This document shows positions 33,393 to 46,410 of a stretch of 63,503 bases of DNA, piece after piece. The DNA is from Sabulicella glaciei (GTDB taxonomy: Bacteria > Pseudomonadota > Alphaproteobacteria > Acetobacterales > Acetobacteraceae): NCBI RefSeq assembly GCF_026183895.1, contig NZ_JAPFQI010000024.1:1-63503 (forward strand), in the 5' to 3' direction. Both the position numbers and the translations under genes were made by a program. Under the pieces are notes generated by a model that saw only the letters and a list, made by a program, of their open reading frames with translations, made no database searches and was not told the DNA's origin. Numbering within the stretch: position 1 is the stretch's first letter; every line of letters begins with the position of its first letter.

Positions 33393-35423
33393 ATGACCGC
33401 TCCCACGCGCCTCAACCTCGTCTGCTCCTGCGAGGACACGATGGACCTCGACGGCCGCGCCATCGCGCGCGGCTGCGGCGGCGAGGTGCGGACGGCCGAG
33501 CAGCTGTGCCGGACGCAGCTGGATCGCTTCCTCGCGGCGCTGGGCGAGAACCGTCCCGTCACCGTCGCCTGCACCCAGGAAGCGCCGCTTTTCGCCCAGG
33601 AGGCGGAGGAGGCGGGGTTCCGCCATCCCCTCGACTTCGTGAACGTGCGCGAGCATGCGGGCTGGTCCGCCGAGGGGCGCGAGGCGGGGCCGAAGATGGC
33701 CGGGCTGCTGGCCGGGGCGGCGGTGCCCATGGGCGACACGCCGCTGGTCGCGCTGGAGAGCAAGGGCGTGGCGCTGATCCTGGGCCGCGACGCAGCGGCA
33801 CTGGAAGCGGCGCGCGCCCTGATGGACCGGCTGGACGTCACCGTTCTGCTGACGGGCGAGGCGGAGGTGCAGCCCCTGCGCCGCGCCGAGTTCCCGGTGG
33901 CCAAGGGCCGCGCCCGGGCGGCGACGGGCTGGCTCGGCGCCTTCTCTGTCACGGTGGATGGCTATGCCGCCCCCTCCCCTTCCTCGCGCGGGACCTATGC
34001 ATGGGGGCCGGAGAAGAACGGCGCCAGCTCCCGCTGCGACCTGATCCTGGATCTTTCCGGCGGCACGCCCCTCTTCCCGACGCATGAGCTGCGCCAGGGC
34101 TACCTGCGCGCCGCGCCGGGCGACGCGGCTGCGCTGACGCGCGCCATCGCCGCTGCGGGCGAGCTGGTCGGCACCTTCGACAAGCCGCGTTTCGTCCACT
34201 TCGATGCCGGGCTCTGCGCCCATTCGCGCAACCGCCGCACCGGCTGCACGCGCTGCCTCGACCTTTGCCCCACCGGCGCCATCACTCCGACCGGCAAGGA
34301 TCACGTGGAGGTCTCGGCCGAGATCTGCGCCGGCTGCGGCGCCTGCGCGGCGGTCTGCCCCACCGGCGCCATCACCTATGCCTTGCCGACCGCCGACGCC
34401 CTGGCGCGGCGCATGCGCGCCACCCTGCTGGGCTTCCGCGAGGCGGGCGGGCGCGATCCCATCATCCTGTTCCACGACGAGGGCCATGGCGAGGCGCTGC
34501 TGGACGCGCTGTCCCGCCACGGCGACGGGCTGCCCGCACGCGTCATCCTCCTCAAGGTGAACGAGGTGTCGCAGCTGGACCTGTCCCTGCTGGCCGGCGC
34601 CTTCGCCTGGGGCGCGGCGGGGGTGCGGCTGCTGTTGTCCGCGCGCCGCCCGCACGGGACGGAGGGCGTGTTCCGCAACCTCGGCTTTCTGCAGGCCGCG
34701 CTGGACAGGTTGGGGCTGGGCGGCACCCGCGCCACGGCGATCGAGACGGACGACCCCTTCACCCTGGGCGAGGCGCTGCGCGACACGCGCGGCCTGCGCG
34801 CGACCTGGGAGGCTGATACCTTCCTGCCGATGGGCGCCCCGCGGGAGGTGGTGCGCCAGGCCTTCCGCGCCCTGGACGCGGCAACCGGCGGGCATCACCC
34901 CGTCATTGCCATGGAGGAGAAGGCGCCCTTCGGCGTGGCGCGGGTCGAGGTCTCGGGCTGCACCCTGTGCCTCGCCTGCACCATGGTCTGCCCGACCAGT
35001 GCCCTTTCCGCCAACCCGGAAACGCCGCAGCTGCGCTTCTTGGAGGAAGCCTGCGTGCAATGCGGGCTTTGCGCCGCGACCTGCCCGGAACAGGTGATCA
35101 CGCTGGAGCCGCGCCTGGATCTACGGCCCGAGGCCGCGCGCATCGCGGTGGTGAAGGAGGAGGAGCCCTTCCACTGCCTGCGCTGCGCGAAATCCTTCGG
35201 CATGAAGTCCTCCATCGAGCGGGTGAAGAGCAAGCTGGTGGCGAGCGGCCACTGGATGTTCCGCGACCCGGCCCGGCTGCGCGCCCTGGAGCTTTGCGAG
35301 GATTGCCGCGTGGTGGAGGCGACGGAGAACGCCCTCGACCCCTACGCGGCTGCCGAGCGCCCGCCGAGCCGCACCACCGAGGACTACCTGCGCGAGGCGG
35401 AGCGGGCGAAGCGCCTCAACTGA
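33393..35423 (+). CDS. large polyferredoxin-type 4Fe-4S protein of the formate dehydrogenase locus
   Basis: This 676-residue cytosolic protein has an N-terminal region with LVCSCEDTMDLD and four ferredoxin-like cysteine clusters: CTRCLDLCPTGAI, CAGCGACAAVCPTGAI, CTLCLACTMVCPTSAL and CVQCGLCAATCPEQVI. Further CxxC pairs lie near the C-terminus (FHCLRCAKSF, CEDC). It can hold at least four [4Fe-4S] clusters and probably transfers electrons. It is divergent from the FDH accessory genes, with 78 bp between. Related proteins are found next to DUF3306 in other genomes; the partner is unknown. Confidence 0.88.
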   Translation: MTAPTRLNLVCSCEDTMDLDGRAIARGCGGEVRTAEQLCRTQLDRFLAALGENRPVTVACTQEAPLFAQEAEEAGFRHPLDFVNVREHAGWSAEGREAGPKMAGLLAGAAVPMGDTPLVALESKGVALILGRDAAALEAARALMDRLDVTVLLTGEAEVQPLRRAEFPVAKGRARAATGWLGAFSVTVDGYAAPSPSSRGTYAWGPEKNGASSRCDLILDLSGGTPLFPTHELRQGYLRAAPGDAAALTRAIAAAGELVGTFDKPRFVHFDAGLCAHSRNRRTGCTRCLDLCPTGAITPTGKDHVEVSAEICAGCGACAAVCPTGAITYALPTADALARRMRATLLGFREAGGRDPIILFHDEGHGEALLDALSRHGDGLPARVILLKVNEVSQLDLSLLAGAFAWGAAGVRLLLSARRPHGTEGVFRNLGFLQAALDRLGLGGTRATAIETDDPFTLGEALRDTRGLRATWEADTFLPMGAPREVVRQAFRALDAATGGHHPVIAMEEKAPFGVARVEVSGCTLCLACTMVCPTSALSANPETPQLRFLEEACVQCGLCAATCPEQVITLEPRLDLRPEAARIAVVKEEEPFHCLRCAKSFGMKSSIERVKSKLVASGHWMFRDPARLRALELCEDCRVVEATENALDPYAAAERPPSRTTEDYLREAERAKRLN

Positions 35424-35697
35424 GCGCCTTCACCTCCGCCTCCAGCGCCGCGATCTCGCCGCGCAGCCCGGCGAGGTGACGGTCGCGCTGCTCGTGCTCG
35501 GCGGCGGTCTTGAGCTTCCAGCCATGCGCCTGGTCCACCTCGGCGCGCTTGCGGCGCAGCAGGGCGGTGATTTCGCCCCGTCTTGCCTCACGCTGCGCCA
35601 GTTCGGCCGGATCGGGCTCGGGCTCGGGCGCGGCGGGCGGCGGAACGGGCGGCGGCGGGGGTGAAGCCTCAGGCCGGAAGGCACCGTCCAGCGCCAT
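35416..35697 (-). CDS. small coiled-coil hypothetical protein (possible 3' part of a frameshifted gene)
   Basis: This 93-residue frame begins at MALDGAFRPE, has a Pro-rich segment, and ends in a long helix with heptads (ITALLRRKRAEVDQAHGWKLKTAAEHEQRDRHLAGLRGEIAALEAEV). Its start overlaps the 3' end of the next minus-strand gene by 29 bases in another frame. The frame stays open further upstream, inside that gene. The two may be separate genes, or one protein broken by a frameshift near 35700-35800. It converges on the polyferredoxin gene with an 8-bp overlap. Confidence 0.5.
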   Translation of the reverse strand: MALDGAFRPEASPPPPPVPPPAAPEPEPDPAELAQREARRGEITALLRRKRAEVDQAHGWKLKTAAEHEQRDRHLAGLRGEIAALEAEVKALS

Positions 35698-36295
35698 CGC
35701 GCGAAAGGCGCGGCGCGGCGCGGAGGGGCGACGATGGCGCAGTCGCCGCGCGGGCCCGCCGCCCTGCGCGGCGTGGGCGTGCCAGCCGCGGAGGGCGCGG
35801 GCCGAACCCGGCCAGGAAATCCTCCAGCACCGGCTCATCCAGGCTGGAGGCTGCGTGGCGGCGCCAGCGCCGCAGGAGGGCCGCGGCGGCGAGGCGCGCT
35901 TCCAGCCGCTGGGCGGCGCGCGGGCTGAAGGCCTCGGCAAGCCAGTCCCAGCCCTGCGCGGCCGCGTCCCAAAGAAGCAGCGCCGCTTCCTCGAGGAGCC
36001 AGGCCAGGGCGCGCAGCCGCCACAGCAGCCACAGCGCAGGCGGGACCAGCAGCCGCGCATCGGGCGTCAGCAGCGCGAGGAGCGCCAGGGCCAGCGCCAC
36101 CGCATCGGCCAGCAGGGCGCCCAGAACCAGCAGCTTGGGACCAAAGGCGGCGCGGCGTCGCGGCGGTTCGGCGAGAAGCTGGCGCGAAACGGCGATCAGT
36201 GCCTGCGTGCGCTCATCCCCTGCCCGGGGGGCGAGCCGTTCCAGCGCCTCCACGAGACGCGCCAGTTCCGCCAAGCGGGCTTCCTCCATGCGCAT
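35669..36295 (-). CDS. hypothetical membrane protein
   Basis: This is a 208-residue protein of unknown family. Residues about 50-82 form two membrane helices (FGPKLLVLGALLADAVALALALLALL), and Leu/Ala/Trp-rich amphipathic segments follow. The last 35 residues are Arg/Pro-rich and look like out-of-frame reading of GC-rich DNA. That supports a frameshift joining it to the coiled-coil frame downstream. Start ATG 36295 has AGGA upstream; ATG 36289 is an alternative. Confidence 0.55.
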   Translation of the reverse strand: MRMEEARLAELARLVEALERLAPRAGDERTQALIAVSRQLLAEPPRRRAAFGPKLLVLGALLADAVALALALLALLTPDARLLVPPALWLLWRLRALAWLLEEAALLLWDAAAQGWDWLAEAFSPRAAQRLEARLAAAALLRRWRRHAASSLDEPVLEDFLAGFGPRPPRLARPRRAGRRARAATAPSSPLRAAPRLSRDGAGRCLPA

Positions 36296-36332
36296 GGATG
36301 GAGGATCGCCGCTGGAGGTGAAGAAAGCCTTG

Positions 36333-37382
36333 TCAGATGCGCCAGGAAAGCCCGGCGCGGCGCACGCGAAGGGCGACGAAGCCGGTCCAGGCCAGCTGCG
36401 CCAGCAGGGCGGGCAGCACCACCAGCGGCTTCTCGGGCGGCGGCAGCTGCAGGAAGACCAGGGAAAGCACGGCCCCCAGCGCGGCGAAGCCCCAGTGCAG
36501 CCCGGCGATGACGGGCACGCGCATGCCGGCCCGCTGCGCCATCTGGTACAGATGCGTGCGGTGCGGATCGCTCACCCGTTCGCCCAGCAGGGCGCGGCGC
36601 AGCAGGGTGAAGCCGGCATCCCAGAGCAGGCCGAAAAGCAGCAGCGGCACGACCAGAAAGGAAACCTGGCTGCTCTCGAACCCCGCCGCCGCGACGGCGA
36701 GCACGGCTAGGATGAAGCCGGCGAATTGCGAGCCGACATCGCCCATGAAGATGCGCGCCGGATGCAGGTTGAAGGGCAGGAACCCGGCGAAGCCCGCTGC
36801 CAGGAACAGCCCGGCGGCGAAGACGAACCAGCCACCCTCCAATGCGCCGATCAGCGCCAGGGCGAGCGAGGACACGAGCACCACGCCGGCCACGAGCCCG
36901 TCCATCCCGTCCATGAAGTTCACCGCATTGGTGCAGCCGACGATCCAGAACAGGGTGATGGCGAGGCCCAGTGCGCCGAGCTCCACCTCGCCGAAGAACG
37001 GCAGGGACAAGCGCTGGAGCACGAGGCCCGAGCCCATCGCCACCAGCGCCGCGCCGGCCTGCGCCGCCAGCTTCACCAGGAAGCGGAAGTCGCGGATGTC
37101 GTCGGCCAGCGCCACCGCCGCCATGGCGATCGCGGCCAGCACCACGCCGGTGTAGCGCGTGTCGGCCAGCGGCATCAGCGGCGTGACATGGTGCAGCGCC
37201 AGCATGCCGAGGATGAAGGCCAGGACCGGCCCGAGCCCGCCCCCCTTGGGCGTGGGGTTGTGGTGCGCCTTGCGGTGATCCGGATGGTCCAGGATGGGCC
37301 GTGCGATCATCGCGCGCACGGCGATGGCCGAAACCAGCGCGAGCGGAAGGGCGAGGAGCAGGTGGGGCAGGAAACTGGGCAT
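36333..37382 (-). CDS. polyprenyl-phosphate hexosamine-1-phosphate transferase (WecA/TagO/MraY family)
   Basis: This 349-residue protein has about ten membrane helices. It transfers a sugar-1-phosphate from UDP-sugar to undecaprenyl phosphate, the first lipid-linked step of surface polysaccharide synthesis. Conserved cytosolic motifs are present: NPTPKGGGLG, LADDIRDFRFLVKL (Mg/catalytic Asp pair), NAVNFMDGMDGL, FMGDVGSQFAGF and the His-rich HRTHLYQ. The start at 37382 (MPSFLPHLL) begins with the first helix. Confidence 0.9.
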   Translation of the reverse strand: MPSFLPHLLLALPLALVSAIAVRAMIARPILDHPDHRKAHHNPTPKGGGLGPVLAFILGMLALHHVTPLMPLADTRYTGVVLAAIAMAAVALADDIRDFRFLVKLAAQAGAALVAMGSGLVLQRLSLPFFGEVELGALGLAITLFWIVGCTNAVNFMDGMDGLVAGVVLVSSLALALIGALEGGWFVFAAGLFLAAGFAGFLPFNLHPARIFMGDVGSQFAGFILAVLAVAAAGFESSQVSFLVVPLLLFGLLWDAGFTLLRRALLGERVSDPHRTHLYQMAQRAGMRVPVIAGLHWGFAALGAVLSLVFLQLPPPEKPLVVLPALLAQLAWTGFVALRVRRAGLSWRI

Positions 37383-37428
37383 CGAGGGGCCCGGCCATGC
37401 CACGACGCGGGGCGCGGCGCCACCCCCG

Positions 37429-38274
37429 TCAGGCGGCGCGAGGAAGCGGAGGCTGCGCCGCCAGGGCGCGCAGGAAGCGGTCGCGCTTCCATTCGAGCAG
37501 CTTCCACGAGGCACGGGCCGCGAGGGCGGAAAGCCGCCCGCGCGGCTCCAGCCCCACCGCCTTGAAGATCATGCCCATGCCGCGCTCGATGTGGCGGAAG
37601 CGGTAATAGGTCATGGCCCGACCCATGTAGCCGGCGGAACAGCGGGCGTGGTCGTAGGAAACGTCCGGCCCGTCATTGGCGCAGTGGAAGGCGAAGGCGA
37701 GCTCGTCATCCTCTGTCTCGCCGACGCGGCCCAGAGCCACGCGCAGCCGCCGCGGGAAGGACAGGTTCTCCCGGCGCAGGTACCGCTTCATGTGATCGTA
37801 GAAAAGCTTGAAGTGCCGGTACTCGTCTGCGGCAATGAGGCGGCAGATCTCCTTCAGCACTGGCTCGTCCGAGGCTTCGCCCAGGGCGGTGTAGTAGGAG
37901 GAGGTTCCAGTCTCCACCATGCAGCGCGCGATCAGCTCCCCGGTGAGGGAGCCGCGGATGGAAGCGTCGGCCTTGGTGTCGACCGTGTAGCCGGCGCGAT
38001 ACTTCGCGAAGGCGGCCATGTAGTCGAAGGACGGGTCGGCCAGGGTGGACCACTTGCCCAGCGCGTCGCCGTGCTGGATTTCCTCCACCGCCCAATTGTC
38101 GGCGGCAAGCTGGAAATCCGGGTCGTCCTTGAAGACGGATTTGAGGTAGAGCGCATAGTCGTCGCCGTTGCGCTCCACCATGGCGGCGGCCTTCACCAGC
38201 GGGATCACCGCCGGGTCCACCTTTGCGGGATCGAAGCGATCCCACGCCACCTGCTCGATCGTCCAGTGCTTCAT
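37429..38274 (-). CDS. ferritin-like diiron protein, acyl-ACP desaturase type
   Basis: This 281-residue helical protein has two ExxH motifs, EEIQH (about residue 75) and DEYRH (about residue 150), plus the upstream glutamates expected for a carboxylate-bridged diiron centre. Spacing resembles soluble acyl-ACP desaturases and related ferritin-like proteins. It may introduce a double bond into a fatty acyl chain, but the substrate is inferred from family. No ferredoxin partner is adjacent. It lies just downstream of atpC, with 31 bp between. Confidence 0.78.
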   Translation of the reverse strand: MKHWTIEQVAWDRFDPAKVDPAVIPLVKAAAMVERNGDDYALYLKSVFKDDPDFQLAADNWAVEEIQHGDALGKWSTLADPSFDYMAAFAKYRAGYTVDTKADASIRGSLTGELIARCMVETGTSSYYTALGEASDEPVLKEICRLIAADEYRHFKLFYDHMKRYLRRENLSFPRRLRVALGRVGETEDDELAFAFHCANDGPDVSYDHARCSAGYMGRAMTYYRFRHIERGMGMIFKAVGLEPRGRLSALAARASWKLLEWKRDRFLRALAAQPPLPRAA

Positions 38275-38305
38275 GGCACGGAGATGCGCGGGCGGCGGGC
38301 GGGCT

Positions 38306-38716
38306 TCAAGCCGCCTGAGCCGCGTCGCGCATGGCACGCATGGACAGCAGGCGAGCCATGGCGGCGTCGCGGCGCTCCGGCGTGTCCATGGCGGCCTCGG
38401 CATAGGCCGCCTCGGCCTCGGCGATGCGGCGCTCCGCCTCGGCGCGCGAAAGATCGGCGACCGGGGTCGCCTCGTCGGCCAGCACGGTCACGCGGGTCGG
38501 CGTGATCTCGGCGAAGCCGCCGGCGACGAAGAGGCTCTCCGTCTCCACCCCGTTCTCGCGCACGCGGATGGTGCCGCCACGCAGCGCCACGATCATCGGC
38601 GCGTGGCCGGCGAGGACGCCCATCTCGCCCTCGGCGGCGGGGATGATCGCCATCTCCACCTCCCGCGAGAGGAGGAGCTTTTCCGGCGAGACGAGTTCGA
38701 GCTGGAAGTTGGCCAC
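38306..38716 (-). CDS. atpC: F1 ATP synthase epsilon subunit
   Basis: This 136-residue rotor-stalk subunit reads FQLELVSPEKLLLSREVEMAIIPAAEGEMGVLAGHAPM, the standard beta-sandwich domain, followed by the helical C-terminal hairpin that can inhibit ATP hydrolysis. The start is a GTG. It is the last gene of atpHAGDC, but unusually lies 183 bp after atpD. Confidence 0.95.
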   Translation of the reverse strand: MANFQLELVSPEKLLLSREVEMAIIPAAEGEMGVLAGHAPMIVALRGGTIRVRENGVETESLFVAGGFAEITPTRVTVLADEATPVADLSRAEAERRIAEAEAAYAEAAMDTPERRDAAMARLLSMRAMRDAAQAA

Positions 38717-38757
38717 GTGCGCCCCCTGCTACCCAAAAGAAGCGGCTGCCCAACAAA

Positions 38758-38873
38758 GGCGGGCACCGCCCAACGAGAATGCGCCGGTAAGGCCGGCGCC
38801 GCGCCCCAACCGACTTTCAGTCGGCGCACCTTTGCGTGGCGCGGAAGCCAAGGCGGCGGAGCCGCCGCCTGGC
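38758..38873 (-). repeat. cluster of four hairpins between atpD and atpC
   Basis: Inside the 183-bp atpD-atpC gap lie four inverted repeats: GGCGG/CCGCC (38758-38770), GCGCCGG/CCGGCGC (38781-38799), CCGACT/AGTCGG (38810-38824) and GCC-AGGCGGCGG/CCGCCGCCT-GGC (38847-38873). They look like a mosaic intergenic element of the REP/BIME kind and could alter atpC expression. Whether copies occur elsewhere cannot be judged from this window. Confidence 0.6.
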
Positions 38874-38899
38874 GTCTGAGGGCAAGAAACGCAGGCCGC

Positions 38900-41225
<2,326 letters not shown>

Positions 41226-41246
41226 CGGGCGATCCCGTTCAGAGCG

Positions 41247-43368
<2,122 letters not shown>

Positions 43369-43431
43369 CTGGCGGTCCCGGTCCTGTTCCTGGAAGGCCT
43401 TCAGGGACGACCCCTGAAAGGCGCGGGCGCT

Positions 43432-43461
43432 CTAACACAGGGCTTGCAGGACGGCAACCAA
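43432..43461 (-). promoter_or_regulatory. possible promoter of the atp operon
   Basis: On the minus strand TTGGTT (43461-43456) and TGTTAG (43437-43432) lie 18 bp apart, about 60 bp before the atpH start. They resemble sigma-70 -35/-10 elements only loosely, so this is a weak call. Confidence 0.3.
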
Positions 43462-43472
43462 GCGTGAACCGT

Positions 43473-44864
43473 CTATTTCCTCTTGGACAGGGCGCTGAGC
43501 ACGCTGCGGCCGGTCCGAAAGGCCCGCCCCGCCTCGGCAAGGGGGGAGAAACGGGCATCCTCCGCCCGCAGCCGCGCTTCCCGCGCCCGTCGCGCGGCAG
43601 ACTTCGCAGCCACCAGGGCCGCCGCCAGCGCCTCCAGCCCCCAAGGGGTTCCGTTGGGCGGGAAGGCGACGGGATGGACATCGGCCACGTCCAGCGCCTC
43701 CGCCACCGCGGCCCGGGCCTTGTCCAACGTCGCGCGCTTGGCGGGATGGCTCTCGGGCGGCCACTGGTTGGGCGGCGGGAGGAGGTCGGCGCCGGTCATG
43801 GCGACCAGGATGGGCGGCGGCGCCAGCCCCGCCTCCTTCCGCAGCGCTTCCAGCAGGGCCAGGTCCTCGGCCCGATCCGGCCGCATGGCGGGGGAAACGA
43901 GCAGCACCGCGTCCGCCCCGCGCCAGGCGCCGCGTTCCAGGAGGGCGAAGCCCGCCTCCCGCGCCGCCGTCTCCAGCGCCGCCGCCAGGGTGGTGACGCC
44001 TGCCCCCGGTCGCCCGGTGATGGCGAGGCGCAGCGGCGCCGCCTCGGGCACCGGCTCGGTGATGGCGTTGATCTCGGCCTCTGTCATGCGGAGACGGCCG
44101 GAATACAGGGCAATGGCCGCATCCCCGGCCTCGCGGATCAGGAAGCGATGCGCCTCCCGCCCCGCCGTGTCGGTCAGGAGGCCGAAGGTGGACACGTCGG
44201 CGACGCGCGCCGCCTCGCGGAACACGGCGGAGGCGGGGTTGCGGGCGAAGCGCGACACGCGCCACAGCGCGTCCGCCGCCTCGTAGAGCCGGGTCAGCGT
44301 GCCGCCGTGCCGGTCCCAGAACTCGGCGCCGGAGACCAGTCGCTCCAGCTTGGTGCGGTGCAGCAGGGGAAAGTCGCGGATCAGCCCGCGCAGCCGGTTG
44401 CTCAGCCGCTCCATCAGCAGCAGCAGCTCGGGCGGGGTGATCTGCAGGGCGGGGCGCTTGGCGGCGGGATGGTAATGCGCCGCCACCGCCTCCACCGTTT
44501 CCCGCAGCGTCCGCTCCACCGCCTCGCGATCGGTGAGGTCCAGCGGGCCGGCCTCGGCGGCGCGGCGGTTGACCATCTCCCGCGCCGCGATGTCCTCCGC
44601 CGTGTCCTCCGTGGGGTCGAAGCCCCGCCGCGAGGCCGCGACCTGCGTGACGCGCGCGATGGCGCGGCGGCGCACGGCAACGCGCAGCGGCCAGGCGGCC
44701 AGGGCGAAGAGGGCGGCGCCCACCGCCCACCAGACCACGCGCCCCGCCTCCCACAGCCACAGCCCGCCCAGCACCATGAGCGACAGCCAGGGCGCGGCGA
44801 GGCAGAAGCCGAGCAGGGCCTCGCGCCAATAGCGGCGGAGGTAGCGGCGCAGCCCGATCCTCAT
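43473..44864 (-). CDS. membrane GTPase-like protein with degenerate P-loop
   Basis: This is a 463-residue protein. Two helices at residues 15-60 (EALLGFCLAAPWLSLMVLGGLW, VVWWAVGAALFALAAWPL) are followed by a helical region and a nucleotide-binding-like domain from about 275. The Walker A resembles ITGRPGAGVTT (284-292) but Val replaces the lysine. MTGADLLPPP takes the place of NKxD. It therefore probably does not hydrolyse GTP. It overlaps the upstream GTPase gene by ATGA and is likely its partner. No named family is recognised with certainty. Confidence 0.7.
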   Translation of the reverse strand: MRIGLRRYLRRYWREALLGFCLAAPWLSLMVLGGLWLWEAGRVVWWAVGAALFALAAWPLRVAVRRRAIARVTQVAASRRGFDPTEDTAEDIAAREMVNRRAAEAGPLDLTDREAVERTLRETVEAVAAHYHPAAKRPALQITPPELLLLMERLSNRLRGLIRDFPLLHRTKLERLVSGAEFWDRHGGTLTRLYEAADALWRVSRFARNPASAVFREAARVADVSTFGLLTDTAGREAHRFLIREAGDAAIALYSGRLRMTEAEINAITEPVPEAAPLRLAITGRPGAGVTTLAAALETAAREAGFALLERGAWRGADAVLLVSPAMRPDRAEDLALLEALRKEAGLAPPPILVAMTGADLLPPPNQWPPESHPAKRATLDKARAAVAEALDVADVHPVAFPPNGTPWGLEALAAALVAAKSAARRAREARLRAEDARFSPLAEAGRAFRTGRSVLSALSKRK

Positions 44865-46009
44865 CGCGCCCAGGCGCCGCGCAGCGTCGCCGCGAAGACC
44901 TCCCGCAGCTCGCGGGCCGAGGCGGCCTCGCCCAGGCGGCGCCGGGACAGGTAGGCGATGGCCGCCTCGCCCAGCGCCGTGGTGAGGGCCGCGGCAGCGG
45001 CGGCATTGGCAGCCCCGGCCAGCACCGTGCCGAGGCCCGGCAGGAGCTTGAACGCCTCGGCGAGGCCGTAGCGCAGAGCGACGCCCAGCAGCGACCCGGT
45101 GCCGAGCGAGCCGATGAACTCCGCCCAGTCGCGCCGGGTCCAGGTGACGCCGAAGCGCTCGGCCAGGGCGCGCAGCATCAGCGCCTGGAGCGTGGCGAGG
45201 CCGCCCAGTCCGGCGAGCGGCACCGGCACCGCCCCCGCCCCGCCGGCCAGCGCCGCATAGGCATAGACGGTGCGGCGTGCCTGCCGGACCAGCCGGTCCT
45301 GGCCCTCATCCGTGTCGATGCGTCGCAGTGCCACCGCCACCTCGGCGGAGGCAGTTTCCAGCGCCTCGCGCAGCGCCTCCACGCGATACAGGCGCGGGGA
45401 AAGTCCGGCCTCCTCCTCGGTGAAGTCCAGCGGGACGAAGCGCGCCCCCAGCCCGTCGAAGAGGCGGCGCTGCACCTCCAGGGCGCGGCGCAGCGCCTCG
45501 GGCGCCGCGGCCTCGTCCCAGGTCTCGGCATGGGTGACGCCGGGTGGGTAGAGGCGATGGAGGCCGGTCTGCGCCACCACCAGCGGCCATTCGGGATGGC
45601 GGCGCCGCGCCTCGCGCACCACGCGAAGCACCGCGCCCTGGTCGGGGTCGGAAGCCTGCATCACCGCGAGCAGAAGATGGGCCTGCGCCTCGCAGAAGGC
45701 GATGTCCTCGGCGGGATCGTAGCGCGCCTCGCCGAGGCCGCGCGTGTCGAGGAAGCGCACCACCGGCGCCTCGGATGGCACGTCGTAGAGGCGGGATTCG
45801 CGGGTGCAGGGGGCGAAGCCCTGGCCGATCTCGGCGCGGCTGTCGCCGGTCAGGGCGGCGACGATGGCGGTCTTGCCGGCCTGGGTCTTGCCCAGCATCC
45901 AGATGACGGGCGCCGTCGCCTCGGCGGCCTGGCGCGCCCGGTCCTCGACCCGGCGGGCGAGAAGCGCGTCCTCGACCTCACGCCACAACCTGTTGAGACG
46001 ATTCCACAT
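44861..46009 (-). CDS. Era-like GTPase with C-terminal DUF697 domain
   Basis: This is a 382-residue protein. G1 is MLGKTQAGKT (Walker A at 40-47), G3 is FLDTRGLGE (D88) and the G4 position reads AQTGLH instead of NKxD, so base specificity may differ from classical GTPases. Residues about 245-375 form a DUF697/YcjF-like hydrophobic helical domain expected to touch the membrane. It is the first gene of a two-gene unit with the degenerate GTPase. Both are likely to act in envelope homeostasis, by family inference only. Confidence 0.82.
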   Translation of the reverse strand: MWNRLNRLWREVEDALLARRVEDRARQAAEATAPVIWMLGKTQAGKTAIVAALTGDSRAEIGQGFAPCTRESRLYDVPSEAPVVRFLDTRGLGEARYDPAEDIAFCEAQAHLLLAVMQASDPDQGAVLRVVREARRRHPEWPLVVAQTGLHRLYPPGVTHAETWDEAAAPEALRRALEVQRRLFDGLGARFVPLDFTEEEAGLSPRLYRVEALREALETASAEVAVALRRIDTDEGQDRLVRQARRTVYAYAALAGGAGAVPVPLAGLGGLATLQALMLRALAERFGVTWTRRDWAEFIGSLGTGSLLGVALRYGLAEAFKLLPGLGTVLAGAANAAAAAALTTALGEAAIAYLSRRRLGEAASARELREVFAATLRGAWAR

Positions 46010-46054
46010 GGGCGGAGAAGGTGCGCAGCCCCGCCCCGGGTTGCAAGCTGAGCG

Positions 46055-46410
46055 TCAGCGCCGCTCGGTGCGGCCGGCGAAGCGCCCCTGCGCGTCGTAA
46101 TGCCGCGTCTCGCCGTTCCGCGTGTCCGAACGGCCCTGGAACCTTCCCTGCGCATCGTAATGCCGGGTTTCGTTGCCGCGCGTCTCGCTGCGTCCCTCGA
46201 AGCGGCCCCGCGCGTCATAGAGCCGCGTCGCGTCGCCGCGCGTCTCGGCCCGCCCCTGGAACCGGCCTTCCCGGTCATAGTCCCGCCGCTCGCCGTCGCG
46301 GAACTCGGAGCGCCCGGTGAGGCGGCCGCCCGCGTCATAGGCGCGGCTTTCGCCGGGGCGGTGCTCCGAGCGGCCGCCGAAGCGACCCTGCGCGTCGTAT
46401 TCGCGCCGGG
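46055..46410 (-). repeat. 60-bp tandem repeat array coding the YD-type repeats
   Basis: Successive 60-bp units (about 46081, 46141, 46201, 46261, 46321, 46381) share the block coding for GR-(2)-GR and the YD step. The two at 46081 and 46141 are the most alike, suggesting recent duplication. Copy number could vary between strains. Confidence 0.75.

Noticed and set aside
46055-46410. CRISPR array
   Set aside because: The 60-bp units have no spacer/repeat division and keep a single reading frame coding for a 20-residue repeat.
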